Part shown: one piece after another, positions 6,990 to 14,177 of the stretch
How positions within the stretch are numbered: position 1 is the first letter of the stretch
Layout: the number at the start of each line of letters is the position of its first letter
From: an uncultured Clostridia bacterium
GTDB taxonomy: Bacteria > Bacillota > Clostridia > Oscillospirales > Ruminococcaceae
DNA length: 15,670 bases
Direction: 5' to 3'
NCBI GenBank assembly: GCA_947176675.1
Contig: CAMWRN010000025.1
Coordinates: forward strand, 1 to 15,670
Translations under genes and position numbers: made by a program
The notes under the pieces: model-generated
Database searches by the model: none
What the model saw: the letters and a program-made list of their open reading frames with translations, nothing else
Told to the model about the DNA's origin: nothing

Positions 6990-7143
6990 TATAATCATTC
7001 CTTTCTGAGTTTTGCAGCTTCCTTAGGAAGCCTTCGGACTGCTTGTACGGCTGTCCGAAAAGAAAACCCGCAGCTCTGAATTTATTCAGAGTATCCGAAC
7101 TTCCGATTTTTTTGCATATTGCAACAATGCATATAAAAATAAT
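6990..7143 (-). other. Hairpin-rich nusG-rplK spacer
   Basis: This 154-base spacer contains three perfect hairpins in transcript order: CUCUGAA-UAAA-UUCAGAG (7091-7074), UUCGGAC/GUCCGAA with a 13-base loop (7059-7033), and GCUUCC-UAA-GGAAGC (7031-7017). The last repeats the GCUUCC/GGAAGC hairpin found in front of rplA. No open reading frame or -35/-10 pair convinces me. It is probably a translational control or RNA-processing region; the function is unknown. Confidence 0.5.
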
Positions 7144-7686
7144 TTAATACTCGTCCGAAGCCGCGACCATGGTGATGTCCAAAGCCGCCGAGGTATCACG
7201 TCCGAACATGGATACCTTAACGTTTACAGTCATATTTTCGGTATCTATGCTTTCGACCTCTCCGACGATACCCTCCATGGGTCCCGCCGTGATCCTTACC
7301 TTGTCGCCCGCCTTGAAGTTCACTTCAACGGACGCAGGCTTAGCTTCCATGTCGATACCCATAGCAGCCGCTTCCCTGTCTGTAAGCGGAATAGGTTTCG
7401 ATCCCGGACCCACAAATCCCGTACAGCCTCTGGTGTTTCTTACCACGTACCAGGAATCGTCTGTAAGAACCATTTTGACCAGAACATATCCGGGAAAAAC
7501 TTTTCTTTCCACCTCGTGCATCTTATTCTTTTCGTTCATTTCCATTACCCGTTCGGTAGGAACCTGAACCTCCTGAATAAGATCATGAAGCTTTCGGTTA
7601 TCGACGACCTTCATGATCGTCTGTGCAACCTTATTCTCATAACCGGAATAAGTGTGAATGACATACCATTTTGCCGATTCTGACAT
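7144..7686 (-). CDS. nusG: Transcription termination/antitermination factor NusG
   Basis: The product is 180 residues, full length. NusG binds the RNA polymerase clamp and links transcription to ribosomes, pausing or Rho. The NGN domain (about 5-115) has WYVIHTYSGYENKVA, the conserved KVFPGYVLVKM and the turn NTRGCTGFVGPG. The KOW domain (about 127-154) reads GDKVRITAGPMEGIVGEV. The best ribosome site, GGAAGGA, is 13 bases from the ATG, somewhat far. It lies downstream of secE, the classic secE-nusG pairing, but with a 148-base gap. Confidence 0.98.
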   Translation of the reverse strand: MSESAKWYVIHTYSGYENKVAQTIMKVVDNRKLHDLIQEVQVPTERVMEMNEKNKMHEVERKVFPGYVLVKMVLTDDSWYVVRNTRGCTGFVGPGSKPIPLTDREAAAMGIDMEAKPASVEVNFKAGDKVRITAGPMEGIVGEVESIDTENMTVNVKVSMFGRDTSAALDITMVAASDEY

Positions 7687-7834
7687 AATTAATGACCATT
7701 CCTTCCCTATCAGAGGTTAGAGATTCAGAGGTAAGTGGTAAGGAGCGCAAGCGGCTGCCTGTTCCGAAAGATAAGTCCTCTGTGTCCGCTCTCCGTCCTC
7801 TCAGCTTCCTCTGTTTTGCGTCTGCGTCCTGTAC
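7687..7834 (-). other. secE-nusG spacer with purine-rich repeats
   Basis: On the transcribed strand the first half of this 148-base gap is a purine-rich tract with repeated GAGGA/CAGAGGA units. The second half has two ACCTCTGA copies about 18 bases apart just ahead of the nusG ribosome site. I find no clear gene, terminator with a U tract, or strong promoter. secE and nusG usually lie close together, so the length is noteworthy. The purine units also look like ribosome sites with no gene behind them. Confidence 0.4.
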
Positions 7835-8161
7835 TCAGCCTTGACCGCCCGCTTTTGTTGCGAGGTTAAGCAAAGCTGTGAGCGCACTGTCGATCCCGTA
7901 TACAACGATACCGCTTGCGCACATTCCCACAAGAACCACAAACGTGTTGTTTACGACCTTTCTCCATGAAGGCCATGTAACTTTTTTGATCTCGCTTCTT
8001 AAGTCCTTGAAGTACTTTACAACGCCGTTAGGCTTTTTCGCGCCGGACTTTTTGCCCTTAGCCTTCGCCTTTTCGCGGTCGTTGACCATCTTGTTCGCCT
8101 TAGCCTCAGCCTGAGCCACGATGGAATTTTTCTTAGACTTGCTGTTTTTTGCATCAGCCAT
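7835..8161 (-). CDS. secE: Preprotein translocase subunit SecE
   Basis: The product is 108 residues. SecE is the essential clamp of the SecYEG channel. The core has the family motif LRSEIKKVTWPSWRKVV (54-70) followed by one membrane span (about 74-94), as in single-span Gram-positive SecE. Ahead of it is a Lys/Ala-rich, probably disordered extension of about 45 residues, which makes the protein longer than the 60-70 residues typical of many Firmicutes. I start at ATG 8161, because GAGGTG is well spaced from it; the in-frame GTG at 8170 overlaps that site. rpmG ends 14 bases upstream. Confidence 0.95.
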   Translation of the reverse strand: MADAKNSKSKKNSIVAQAEAKANKMVNDREKAKAKGKKSGAKKPNGVVKYFKDLRSEIKKVTWPSWRKVVNNTFVVLVGMCASGIVVYGIDSALTALLNLATKAGGQG

Positions 8162-8175
8162 TCTCCGCACCTCGC

Positions 8176-8325
8176 TTACTTAGTTTCTTTGTGAAGAGTA
8201 TGCTTTCTGCAGAACTTACAGTACTTGTTCATTTCAAGTCTGTCAGGGTCGTTCTTCTTGTTCTTCTTGGTATTGTAGTTGCGCTGTTTGCACTCCGTAC
8301 AAGCCAATGTAATTTTTACTCTCAT
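8176..8325 (-). CDS. rpmG: 50S ribosomal protein L33, zinc-binding form
   Basis: The product is 49 residues, the normal size. The sequence MRVKITLACTECKQRNYNT opens the family pattern, and Cys9, Cys12, Cys36 and Cys39 form a complete CxxC...CxxC zinc ribbon. This is therefore the zinc-containing form, not the Cys-less paralogue used under zinc limitation. AGGAGGTG lies five bases before the ATG and fixes this start; the reading frame stays open further upstream but has no start or ribosome site of equal quality. rpmG-secE-nusG is a common Firmicutes gene order. Confidence 0.97.
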   Translation of the reverse strand: MRVKITLACTECKQRNYNTKKNKKNDPDRLEMNKYCKFCRKHTLHKETK

Positions 8326-8549
8326 ATCGGCACCTCCTATTAGATTAACAGTGTATGCAGGCAATTGCCGCGTTTTCCTTTTGTCGGCTGTACGCCGCAA
8401 TACCTTACGCACTGCTTTGCGTTTCGCAGGGGACGTATTTCCCCTGTGCCTCCCTCTGTGGCATGACCCGAGCTGACTCGCAGGAATCTTGCCGAGAGAC
8501 TTTTCCGCCCGTAAAAAAGAGCGCAAAAAAATAAGCCTCTGCAAGAGGT
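8326..8549 (-). promoter_or_regulatory. Long GC-rich structured 5' leader of the rpmG operon
   Basis: A transcript from the promoter at 8585-8556 would carry about 224 untranslated bases before rpmG. The stretch is much richer in G and C than other spacers here. It can form compact hairpins: CGAG-UCAG-CUCG (8480-8469), CAGGGG/CCCCUG (8446-8427), CGGC-GUACA-GCCG (8397-8385) and GGCAAUUGCC (8369-8360). I do not recognise a known riboswitch, T-box or tRNA. It may be a ribosomal-protein leader, a small RNA or a copy of a dispersed intergenic repeat. Confidence 0.45.
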
Positions 8550-8578
8550 AATATTATTATACCTCATTGCACAGGCTT
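8525..8578 (-). terminator. Intrinsic terminator of the ATP synthase operon
   Basis: On the - strand an 18-19 base stem joins 8578-8560 with 8550-8533 around a nine-base loop. It is imperfect at one bulge and one mismatch. It is followed by AUUUUUUU (8532-8525). It lies 25 bases past the atpC stop and is a good Rho-independent terminator. Its 5' arm contains the spacer and -10 start of the next operon's promoter. Confidence 0.85.
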
Positions 8579-8585
8579 TTGTCAA
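8556..8585 (-). promoter_or_regulatory. Consensus sigma-A promoter of rpmG-secE-nusG-rplK-rplA
   Basis: On the - strand TTGACA (8585-8580) and TATAAT (8561-8556) are both perfect, with an 18-base spacer. Transcription should start near 8549. Both hexamers matching exactly fits a highly expressed ribosomal operon. The element is embedded in the ATP operon terminator stem. Transcripts starting here hold only the 3' half of that stem. Confidence 0.9.
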
Positions 8586-8603
8586 GTGTTTTTACAAATT
8601 TTT

Positions 8604-9014
8604 TTATTTATTTCCCGAACCAACGCTGATACGGTTCAGCGCTCTTTTAAGCTTTAGCTCTGCGAGATCGAGCTGGTGTCTGTCTTCCTGCTCTTTAAGA
8701 CGGCGTCTTGCGTCTTCCTCGGAGCGCTTTGCCCAGTTCAGGTCAATCTCGTCCGCCCATTCAACAGCGTTTGCAAGAATCGAGACCTTGTTTCCTCCAA
8801 CCTTTAACAGACCGGTGGAAATAGCCGCGACCCTCCAGCTTCCGTCCTCCTGCTTTACTTTGAGAGGACCCGAGGGGAGATCAGCAACCAGACTTGTGTG
8901 GTTCGCCAGAATACCTATGTCGCCCACAGTTGTGCGGACGATTATCTGTGACGTTTCACCGTCGAAGAAAACCTTTTCGGGCGTAACTACGCTGAGTGAA
9001 AATGAAGCTGCCAT
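8604..9014 (-). CDS. atpC: F1Fo ATP synthase subunit epsilon
   Basis: The product is 136 residues, normal for epsilon. It belongs to the central stalk and can inhibit ATP hydrolysis. The N-terminal beta sandwich (about 4-85) shows SLSVVTPEKVFFDGE and GDIGILANHTSLVADL. The C-terminal helical pair (about 90-131) is Arg/Glu/Leu-rich. In the ATP-binding motif known from Bacillus epsilon (I/L-D-x-x-R-A), the residues here are I90 D91 L92 N93 W94 A95, so the Arg is a Trp; ATP sensing may be changed. AAAGGAGG lies 12 bases before the ATG, and the gap to atpD is 18 bases. It is the last gene of the operon. Confidence 0.97.
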   Translation of the reverse strand: MAASFSLSVVTPEKVFFDGETSQIIVRTTVGDIGILANHTSLVADLPSGPLKVKQEDGSWRVAAISTGLLKVGGNKVSILANAVEWADEIDLNWAKRSEEDARRRLKEQEDRHQLDLAELKLKRALNRISVGSGNK

Positions 9015-9032
9015 AGAAAAGCACCGCCTCCT

Positions 9033-10436
9033 TTACTCATTTGAAGTGTTCTTGGCTTTTTCAACGACCTCGTCGATAGTTCCCGCGAACAGGAACGCCG
9101 ACTCGGGCAGATCGTCGTGCATACCCTCAATGATCTCCTTGAATCCGCGGATAGTTTCTTTAAGAGGAACGTACTTGCCCTGCATACCCGTGAACTGTTC
9201 CGCAACACTGAAAGGCTGGGACAGGAAACGCTGGATCTTTCTCGCTCTGGAAACGGTCAGCTTATCCTCGTCGGAAAGTTCGTCCATACCCATGATAGCG
9301 ATAATATCCTGAAGCTCCTTGTATCTCTGGAGAATGTTCTGTACCGAACGCGCAACCTCGTAATGCTCCTGACCCACGATGTCGGGAGAAAGAATTCTCG
9401 ATGTAGAATCCAGAGGGTCAACAGCGGGGTAGATACCCAGCGAGGAAATAGAACGGGACAGTGTGGTTGTCGCGTCAAGGTGAGCAAATGTAGTTGCAGG
9501 AGCGGGGTCTGTAATGTCGTCGGCAGGAACGTATACAGCCTGTACCGATGTGATAGAGCCCTTGTTTGTGGATGTGATTCTCTCCTGCAAAGCTCCCATT
9601 TCCGTAGCTAGCGTAGGCTGATAACCAACCGCCGAGGGCATACGTCCAAGCAGCGCGGAAACCTCCGAGCCTGCCTGTGTGAAACGGAAGATGTTGTCGA
9701 TGAACAGGAGAACGTCCTGACCCTCGACGTCACGGAAATATTCCGCCATAGTCAGACCTGAAAGACCAACCCTCATTCTTGCTCCGGGAGGTTCGTTCAT
9801 CTGACCGTATACAAGTACGGTCTTGTCGATAACTCCCGACTCGGTCATTTCGTTGTAAAGGTCGTTACCCTCACGGGTACGCTCTCCAACGCCTGTGAAA
9901 ACGGAAATACCGTTGTGCTGGTTTGCGATGTTGTTGATAAGCTCCTGAATAAGAACCGTCTTACCAACGCCCGCACCTCCGAACAGACCGATCTTACCGC
10001 CCTTGAGGTAAGGACAGATAAGGTCGATAACCTTGATACCTGTTTCCAGAATTTCATTTGAAGCGGTCTGCTCCTCATATGTGGGAGGTTCTCTGTGGAT
10101 AGCCCATTTCTCCTTTGTTTCGGGAGCGGGCTTGTTGTCAACGGGTTCGCCCAGCAGATTGAAGATTCTTCCCAGAGTCTCCTTTCCGACCGGAACAGTG
10201 ATAGGCGAGCCTGTATCGACCGCGTCAACGTCTCTTACAAGACCGTCCGTAGAACCCATTGCAATACATCTTACAACGTCGTCGCCGATATGCTGTGCGA
10301 CCTCGCAGATAAGAGGCTTGCCGTTAAGTTCGATTTCTATTGCATTCAAAAGATTCGGAAGATTGTCCTTAGTAAACTGGATATCGACTACCGCGCCGAT
10401 GATCTGAACAACCTTGCCGATATTTTTCTGCGGCAT
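9033..10436 (-). CDS. atpD: F1Fo ATP synthase subunit beta
   Basis: The product is 467 residues, full length. It is the catalytic subunit of F1. The P-loop is GGAGVGKT (153-160), the catalytic Glu is E185 in GERTREGNDL, MNEPPGAR follows at 213-220, and Walker B is VLLFIDN (242-248). The DELSEED region appears as DELSDED near residue 384. Nothing essential is missing. AAAGGA lies 12 bases before the ATG. It is separated from atpG by 86 bases containing two strong hairpins. Confidence 0.99.
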   Translation of the reverse strand: MPQKNIGKVVQIIGAVVDIQFTKDNLPNLLNAIEIELNGKPLICEVAQHIGDDVVRCIAMGSTDGLVRDVDAVDTGSPITVPVGKETLGRIFNLLGEPVDNKPAPETKEKWAIHREPPTYEEQTASNEILETGIKVIDLICPYLKGGKIGLFGGAGVGKTVLIQELINNIANQHNGISVFTGVGERTREGNDLYNEMTESGVIDKTVLVYGQMNEPPGARMRVGLSGLTMAEYFRDVEGQDVLLFIDNIFRFTQAGSEVSALLGRMPSAVGYQPTLATEMGALQERITSTNKGSITSVQAVYVPADDITDPAPATTFAHLDATTTLSRSISSLGIYPAVDPLDSTSRILSPDIVGQEHYEVARSVQNILQRYKELQDIIAIMGMDELSDEDKLTVSRARKIQRFLSQPFSVAEQFTGMQGKYVPLKETIRGFKEIIEGMHDDLPESAFLFAGTIDEVVEKAKNTSNE

Positions 10437-10460
10437 TTACATAATCAATCCTTTCCGTAA

Positions 10461-10524
10461 CTCTCCGCTCCGTCAAGCGCAGAGAGCTTTAGTTGGCGCA
10501 GTGAGCGCGCAAGCATAGCGCGCT
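10461..10524 (-). other. Two strong hairpins in the atpG-atpD spacer
   Basis: In transcript order, AGCGCGC-UAUGCUU-GCGCGCU (10524-10504) overlaps the atpG stop codon. It is followed by a two-part stem, CUCUC-UG-CGCU / AGCG-GAGAG (10486-10461), that ends just before the atpD ribosome site. Neither has a U tract, so they are not terminators. They could set RNA stability or the higher beta-subunit output; that role is inferred. Confidence 0.55.
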
Positions 10525-11407
10525 ATTCCTGAGCCGCTGCGCCGCCCACGATCTCGGTGATCTCCTGAGTGATGGACGCCTGACGGGCGCGGTTGTACAT
10601 CAGTGACAGACCCGAGATCATTTCGCCGGCATTGTCCGAAGCGTTTTCCATCGCTATGCGGCGTGAAGCCTGCTCCGAAGCAAAGCTGTCCACCACGGCG
10701 CAGAAGAGCATACCCGTGATATACTTGGGAACGATCGCGTCGAAAACCGTTTCGGGTGACGGCTCATAAACGGGAAGCTCCTTGATCCTTGACCGTTCGC
10801 CGCTGCCCTGATCATCGCCGCTGTGAACGTCCATGGGAAGCACCGACAGCGCCTCCGCCTGCTGTAGCAGGGGGGAAACATATTCGGTGTGGAAAAGCTC
10901 TACCTTGTCGATCTCGCCGCTTACAAATTTCTGCATGATGATGTCGGAAATATCCGCCGCATGGTGGATCTTCAGACCCTCCGCAATGTTGGGATAACTG
11001 CCCATAAGGTCATAGCCGCGCTTGATGAAATACTCTGCGGATTTTTTTCCGATAGCGATTACCTTCACCTCCGCCGAGCCGTTCAGCTCGTCGATACGTG
11101 CCTGAGCAAGCTTTAAGATGTTTGAGTTAAAGCCGCCCGCAAGACCTCTGTCACCGGCGATGACCACCAGCAGAACGGTTTTGGCGTCCCGTTTTTTGGT
11201 ATACTGCGAGAAGAATCCGGGGTTTTCCGACTGAATCTCGCACATTGTTTCATACAGGGCATTAAAGTAGGGACGGGCGTTGTCCGCCTTTTCCTTGGCT
11301 TTTCTCAGCTTTGAAGAAGCCACCAGTTCCATCGCCTTGGTGATCTGCATGGTGGACTCCACGCTTTTGATACGCCTTTTAATGTCCTTCATATTACCGC
11401 TTGCCAA
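10523..11407 (-). CDS. atpG: F1Fo ATP synthase subunit gamma
   Basis: The product is 294 residues, normal for gamma, the rotating shaft of F1. The N-terminal helix reads MKDIKRRIKSVESTMQITKAMELVASSKLRKA, the central domain has GDRGLAGGFNSN (85-96), and the C-terminal helix has NASDNAGEMISGLSLMYNRARQASITQEI. The start is the rare codon TTG at 11407-11405, because AGGAGGG is six bases ahead of it and would be about 21 bases from the in-frame ATG at 11392. The N-terminus is then MASGNMKD, matching the common MAS...KDIKRRI form. Confidence 0.97.
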   Translation of the reverse strand: MASGNMKDIKRRIKSVESTMQITKAMELVASSKLRKAKEKADNARPYFNALYETMCEIQSENPGFFSQYTKKRDAKTVLLVVIAGDRGLAGGFNSNILKLAQARIDELNGSAEVKVIAIGKKSAEYFIKRGYDLMGSYPNIAEGLKIHHAADISDIIMQKFVSGEIDKVELFHTEYVSPLLQQAEALSVLPMDVHSGDDQGSGERSRIKELPVYEPSPETVFDAIVPKYITGMLFCAVVDSFASEQASRRIAMENASDNAGEMISGLSLMYNRARQASITQEITEIVGGAAAQE

Positions 11408-11449
11408 CGGACACCCTCCTTTCTCATATCGTTTCGGGGCAAATTAAAA

Positions 11450-12964
11450 TTACTTGTCCGCAAGGAATTTCTTAACAAATTCGGCAAGGGTCTCTTTGAG
11501 AGCTTCCTCGTTTTCCTTTGTAAGGTCTTTTGTTTCCTTGATCGAAGCGATAATATCGGGGTGTGCCTCGTCGGTATAGTCGAACAGCTCCTTCTCGAAT
11601 TCGGAGACAAGCTCCAAAGGGATATCTTTAAGGAAGCCGTGAGTTACCGCGTAAATGATAAGTACCTGATGCTCAACGGTAAGGGGCGTGTTTCGTCCCT
11701 GCTTAAGAACTTCAACAACTCTTTCACCCAGAGCAAGACGTTCCTTTGTATCCTTATCCAGATCGGAACCGAACTGTGAGAAGGACTGGAGCTCACGGTA
11801 CTGAGAATAGGTCAGCTTCAGTGAACCCGAAACCTTTTTCATAGCCTTGATCTGAGCCGCGCCGCCAACACGGGAAACCGAGATACCGGGGTTTACCGCG
11901 GGACGAACGCCCGAGTTGAACAGGTCTGTTTCCAGGAATATCTGACCGTCGGTAATGGAGATAACGTTGGTCGGGATATAAGCGGAAACGTCGCCCGCCT
12001 GAGTTTCGATGATAGGCAGAGCGGTCAAAGAGCCGCCGCCGTAGTTCTCGTTGAGGTTGCAGGCACGCTCCAGCAGACGGGAGTGGAGATAGAAAACGTC
12101 TCCGGGATAAGCCTCACGTCCCGGTGGTCTTTTAAGAAGCAGCGAAAGCGTTCTGTAAGCCACCGCGTGCTTGGACAGGTCGTCATAGATACAAAGGACG
12201 TCCTTGCCCTGCTCGAGGAAGTATTCGCCCATAGCGCAGCCCGAATAGGGAGCGATATACTGCAGCGGAGCAAGCTCCGAAGCTGTGGCGGAAACAACGA
12301 TAGTGTAGTCCATAGCGCCGTTCTTTTCGAGGGTGTCAACAACGTTTGCAACCGTGGAACGCTTCTGACCGATAGCAACATAGATACAGATAACGTCCTG
12401 ACCCTTCTGATTAATAATAGTATCCAGCGCAATAGCAGTTTTACCCGTCTGGCGGTCGCCGATAATAAGCTCACGCTGACCGCGTCCGATAGGGATCATG
12501 GAGTCGATAGCCTTGATACCTGTCTGGAGAGGTCTGTTAACGGATTTTCTTGTGATAATGCCCGGAGCGATACGCTCAATAGGCATGGTTTTGTCGGTAA
12601 GGATCGTTCCCTTGCCGTCGATAGGCTGACCGAGAGAGTTTACAACTCTTCCCAGCAGTTCGTCGCCCACGGGAACGGACACAATTCTGCCTGTGCTTTT
12701 AACGGTGTCGCCCTCCTTGATCTCAGCGTCCGAGCCCAGCATAACCGCGCCTACGAAGCCTTGTTCAAGGTTGAGCGCCATAGCGCTCACGCCGTTTTCA
12801 AATTCCAGCAGTTCTCCCGACATACATTTTTCAAGACCGTGAATTCTGGCAATACCGTCGCCCACTGTAACAACAGTACCCACGTCGGCAAGTTCAATCT
12901 TGGACTGATAATTCTTTATCTGGTCTTTGATTATGCCTGTAATTTCATCGGGGCGTAAATCCAT
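11450..12964 (-). CDS. atpA: F1Fo ATP synthase subunit alpha
   Basis: The product is 504 residues, full length. It is the non-catalytic nucleotide-binding partner of beta. The P-loop is GDRQTGKT (169-176), Walker B is VLCIYDD (256-262), and the Arg finger is R365 in ISVSRVGGAAQ. The N-terminus MDLRPDEITGIIKDQIKNY is the typical contact for delta. AAAGGA lies 12 bases before the ATG, and a small hairpin (CUUUC-UAA-GAAAG, 12991-12979) overlaps that site. The gap to atpH is 80 bases and to atpG 42. Confidence 0.99.
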   Translation of the reverse strand: MDLRPDEITGIIKDQIKNYQSKIELADVGTVVTVGDGIARIHGLEKCMSGELLEFENGVSAMALNLEQGFVGAVMLGSDAEIKEGDTVKSTGRIVSVPVGDELLGRVVNSLGQPIDGKGTILTDKTMPIERIAPGIITRKSVNRPLQTGIKAIDSMIPIGRGQRELIIGDRQTGKTAIALDTIINQKGQDVICIYVAIGQKRSTVANVVDTLEKNGAMDYTIVVSATASELAPLQYIAPYSGCAMGEYFLEQGKDVLCIYDDLSKHAVAYRTLSLLLKRPPGREAYPGDVFYLHSRLLERACNLNENYGGGSLTALPIIETQAGDVSAYIPTNVISITDGQIFLETDLFNSGVRPAVNPGISVSRVGGAAQIKAMKKVSGSLKLTYSQYRELQSFSQFGSDLDKDTKERLALGERVVEVLKQGRNTPLTVEHQVLIIYAVTHGFLKDIPLELVSEFEKELFDYTDEAHPDIIASIKETKDLTKENEEALKETLAEFVKKFLADK

Positions 12965-13044
12965 TGGAAATAACCATCCTTTCTTAGAAAGACTTTACCG
13001 CTGCACACGCAGCAAGCGCAGTCTCCCGATTTTCATAATGCAGC

Positions 13045-13587
13045 TCAGGCGATAATGCCCTTGATCTGCTTCTGAATAGCTTCAAGCTTTGACCTGACCG
13101 AACCGTCCATCATAGATCCGCCGTAGTTCAGCACTATGCCGCCCATAATGGAAGGATCAACGGATTCGTCCAGAATAACCGTTTTCTTGTATACCGACTC
13201 AAGCTTAGCTTTCAGCTTATTTTTAAGACCGTCGTCAAGCGGAACGCTTGTAACGACCTTGACTTCGGCGATATTTTTCATTTCGTACCAGCGGTTTTTA
13301 TAATCCTCTGCAACGGCTTGCACCGCAGCGGCGCGTCCTTTTTCCGTAAGGACGCAGAGGAAGTTGTAAGTAACGTCCGAAACTTTGCCCTTAAAGGCTT
13401 TTGCCAGAATATCCAGCTTTTCAGCGATCGTTACCGTCGGAGCGCCGAGAAGCTTCGGGAACTCGGGGTTATCGCCGAAAATAACCGCCAGAGAGTCCAG
13501 CTCCTTTTTCACCTCGTCCGCGCAGCCCTGCTCGCAGGCAAGCTCGAAAACCGCTTCCGAATATACTTTTTCAACCGTACCCGTCAT
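13045..13587 (-). CDS. atpH: F1Fo ATP synthase subunit delta
   Basis: The product is 180 residues, normal for delta (OSCP-like), which joins the peripheral stalk to the top of alpha. The N-terminal helical domain starts VEKVYSEAVFELACEQG. The conserved C-terminal segment is DPSIMGGIVLNYGGSMMDGSVRSKLEAI (143-170). GGAAAGGA is ten bases before the ATG. It lies 41 bases after atpF, in standard operon order. Confidence 0.97.
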   Translation of the reverse strand: MTGTVEKVYSEAVFELACEQGCADEVKKELDSLAVIFGDNPEFPKLLGAPTVTIAEKLDILAKAFKGKVSDVTYNFLCVLTEKGRAAAVQAVAEDYKNRWYEMKNIAEVKVVTSVPLDDGLKNKLKAKLESVYKKTVILDESVDPSIMGGIVLNYGGSMMDGSVRSKLEAIQKQIKGIIA

Positions 13588-13628
13588 AAAAGACTGTTCC
13601 TTTCCCGAAACGGCGTACTGACTTCAGG

Positions 13629-14129
13629 TCACTCGCCGATCTCGTCGATAAAGCTCTCGATAAGCTGTTTGTGCGTGTTCTGGTCGATCTCCTTTGAAAC
13701 GACCTGACTCGCGATAGACATTGCAATATCGGAGATCTCGTCCTTGATCTGGTTGACAGCGCGTTTCTTTTCCTTTTCGATATCGGCGTTTGCCTTATCT
13801 ACAATGCCTCTTGCTTCGTCCTTCGCGCCTGCGATGATCTCGTCGGAGCGTGTCTGAGCCTTTCTTGTGGCATTCTTGACTATCTCTGCGGACTCCTCCT
13901 TAGCGGCGGACAGCTTGTCGGTGTACTCCGCTTCAAGACGCTTTGCGTTTGACAATGCGCTGTCGGCGTCCTCATAGGTTTTTGCTACCTCGGTCCTGCG
14001 GGACTCCAGAATGGTGTTTACCTTGTCAAAAAGGAAGTGCTTGATGACCAGAAACAGAATCAGCGTGTTCAGAATTGTACCCACGATCGTCGTGAGATCA
14101 ATTGAAAAGAAATCAAAATTACTGTGCAT
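13629..14129 (-). CDS. atpF: F1Fo ATP synthase subunit b
   Basis: The product is 166 residues, the usual length. It forms the peripheral stalk. One N-terminal membrane span (about 12-31, TTIVGTILNTLILFLVIKHF) is followed by FDKVNTILESRRTEV and then a long charged helix (about 40-150) suited to a right-handed coiled-coil dimer. AGGAGG is 13 bases from the ATG. Only one b-type gene is present, so the stalk is probably a homodimer. Confidence 0.97.
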   Translation of the reverse strand: MHSNFDFFSIDLTTIVGTILNTLILFLVIKHFLFDKVNTILESRRTEVAKTYEDADSALSNAKRLEAEYTDKLSAAKEESAEIVKNATRKAQTRSDEIIAGAKDEARGIVDKANADIEKEKKRAVNQIKDEISDIAMSIASQVVSKEIDQNTHKQLIESFIDEIGE

Positions 14130-14177
14130 GAGCTTATTTCTGCCTCCTGTTCCTTAAAATTTCAGCATTCAGCCGCA

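Noticed and set aside
7110..7140. Imperfect hairpin TGCATTGTTGCAATATGCA after nusG as a terminator
   Set aside because: On the transcribed strand it is followed by an A run, not a T run, and the downstream rplK has no clear promoter of its own.
8176..8544. 122-residue extended version of L33
   Set aside because: The extra 73 residues are Arg-rich and unlike L33. The real ATG at 8325 has AGGAGGTG five bases upstream, and the extension covers the leader RNA region.
8326..8603. A tRNA, such as the tRNA-Trp often seen beside rpmG-secE-nusG
   Set aside because: No cloverleaf, T-loop GTTCGA or CCA end is visible on either strand.
12083..12958. 291-residue open frame on the + strand opposite atpA
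   Set aside because: It is fully antisense to a conserved gene and reflects its codon bias. No ribosome site or family motif is present.
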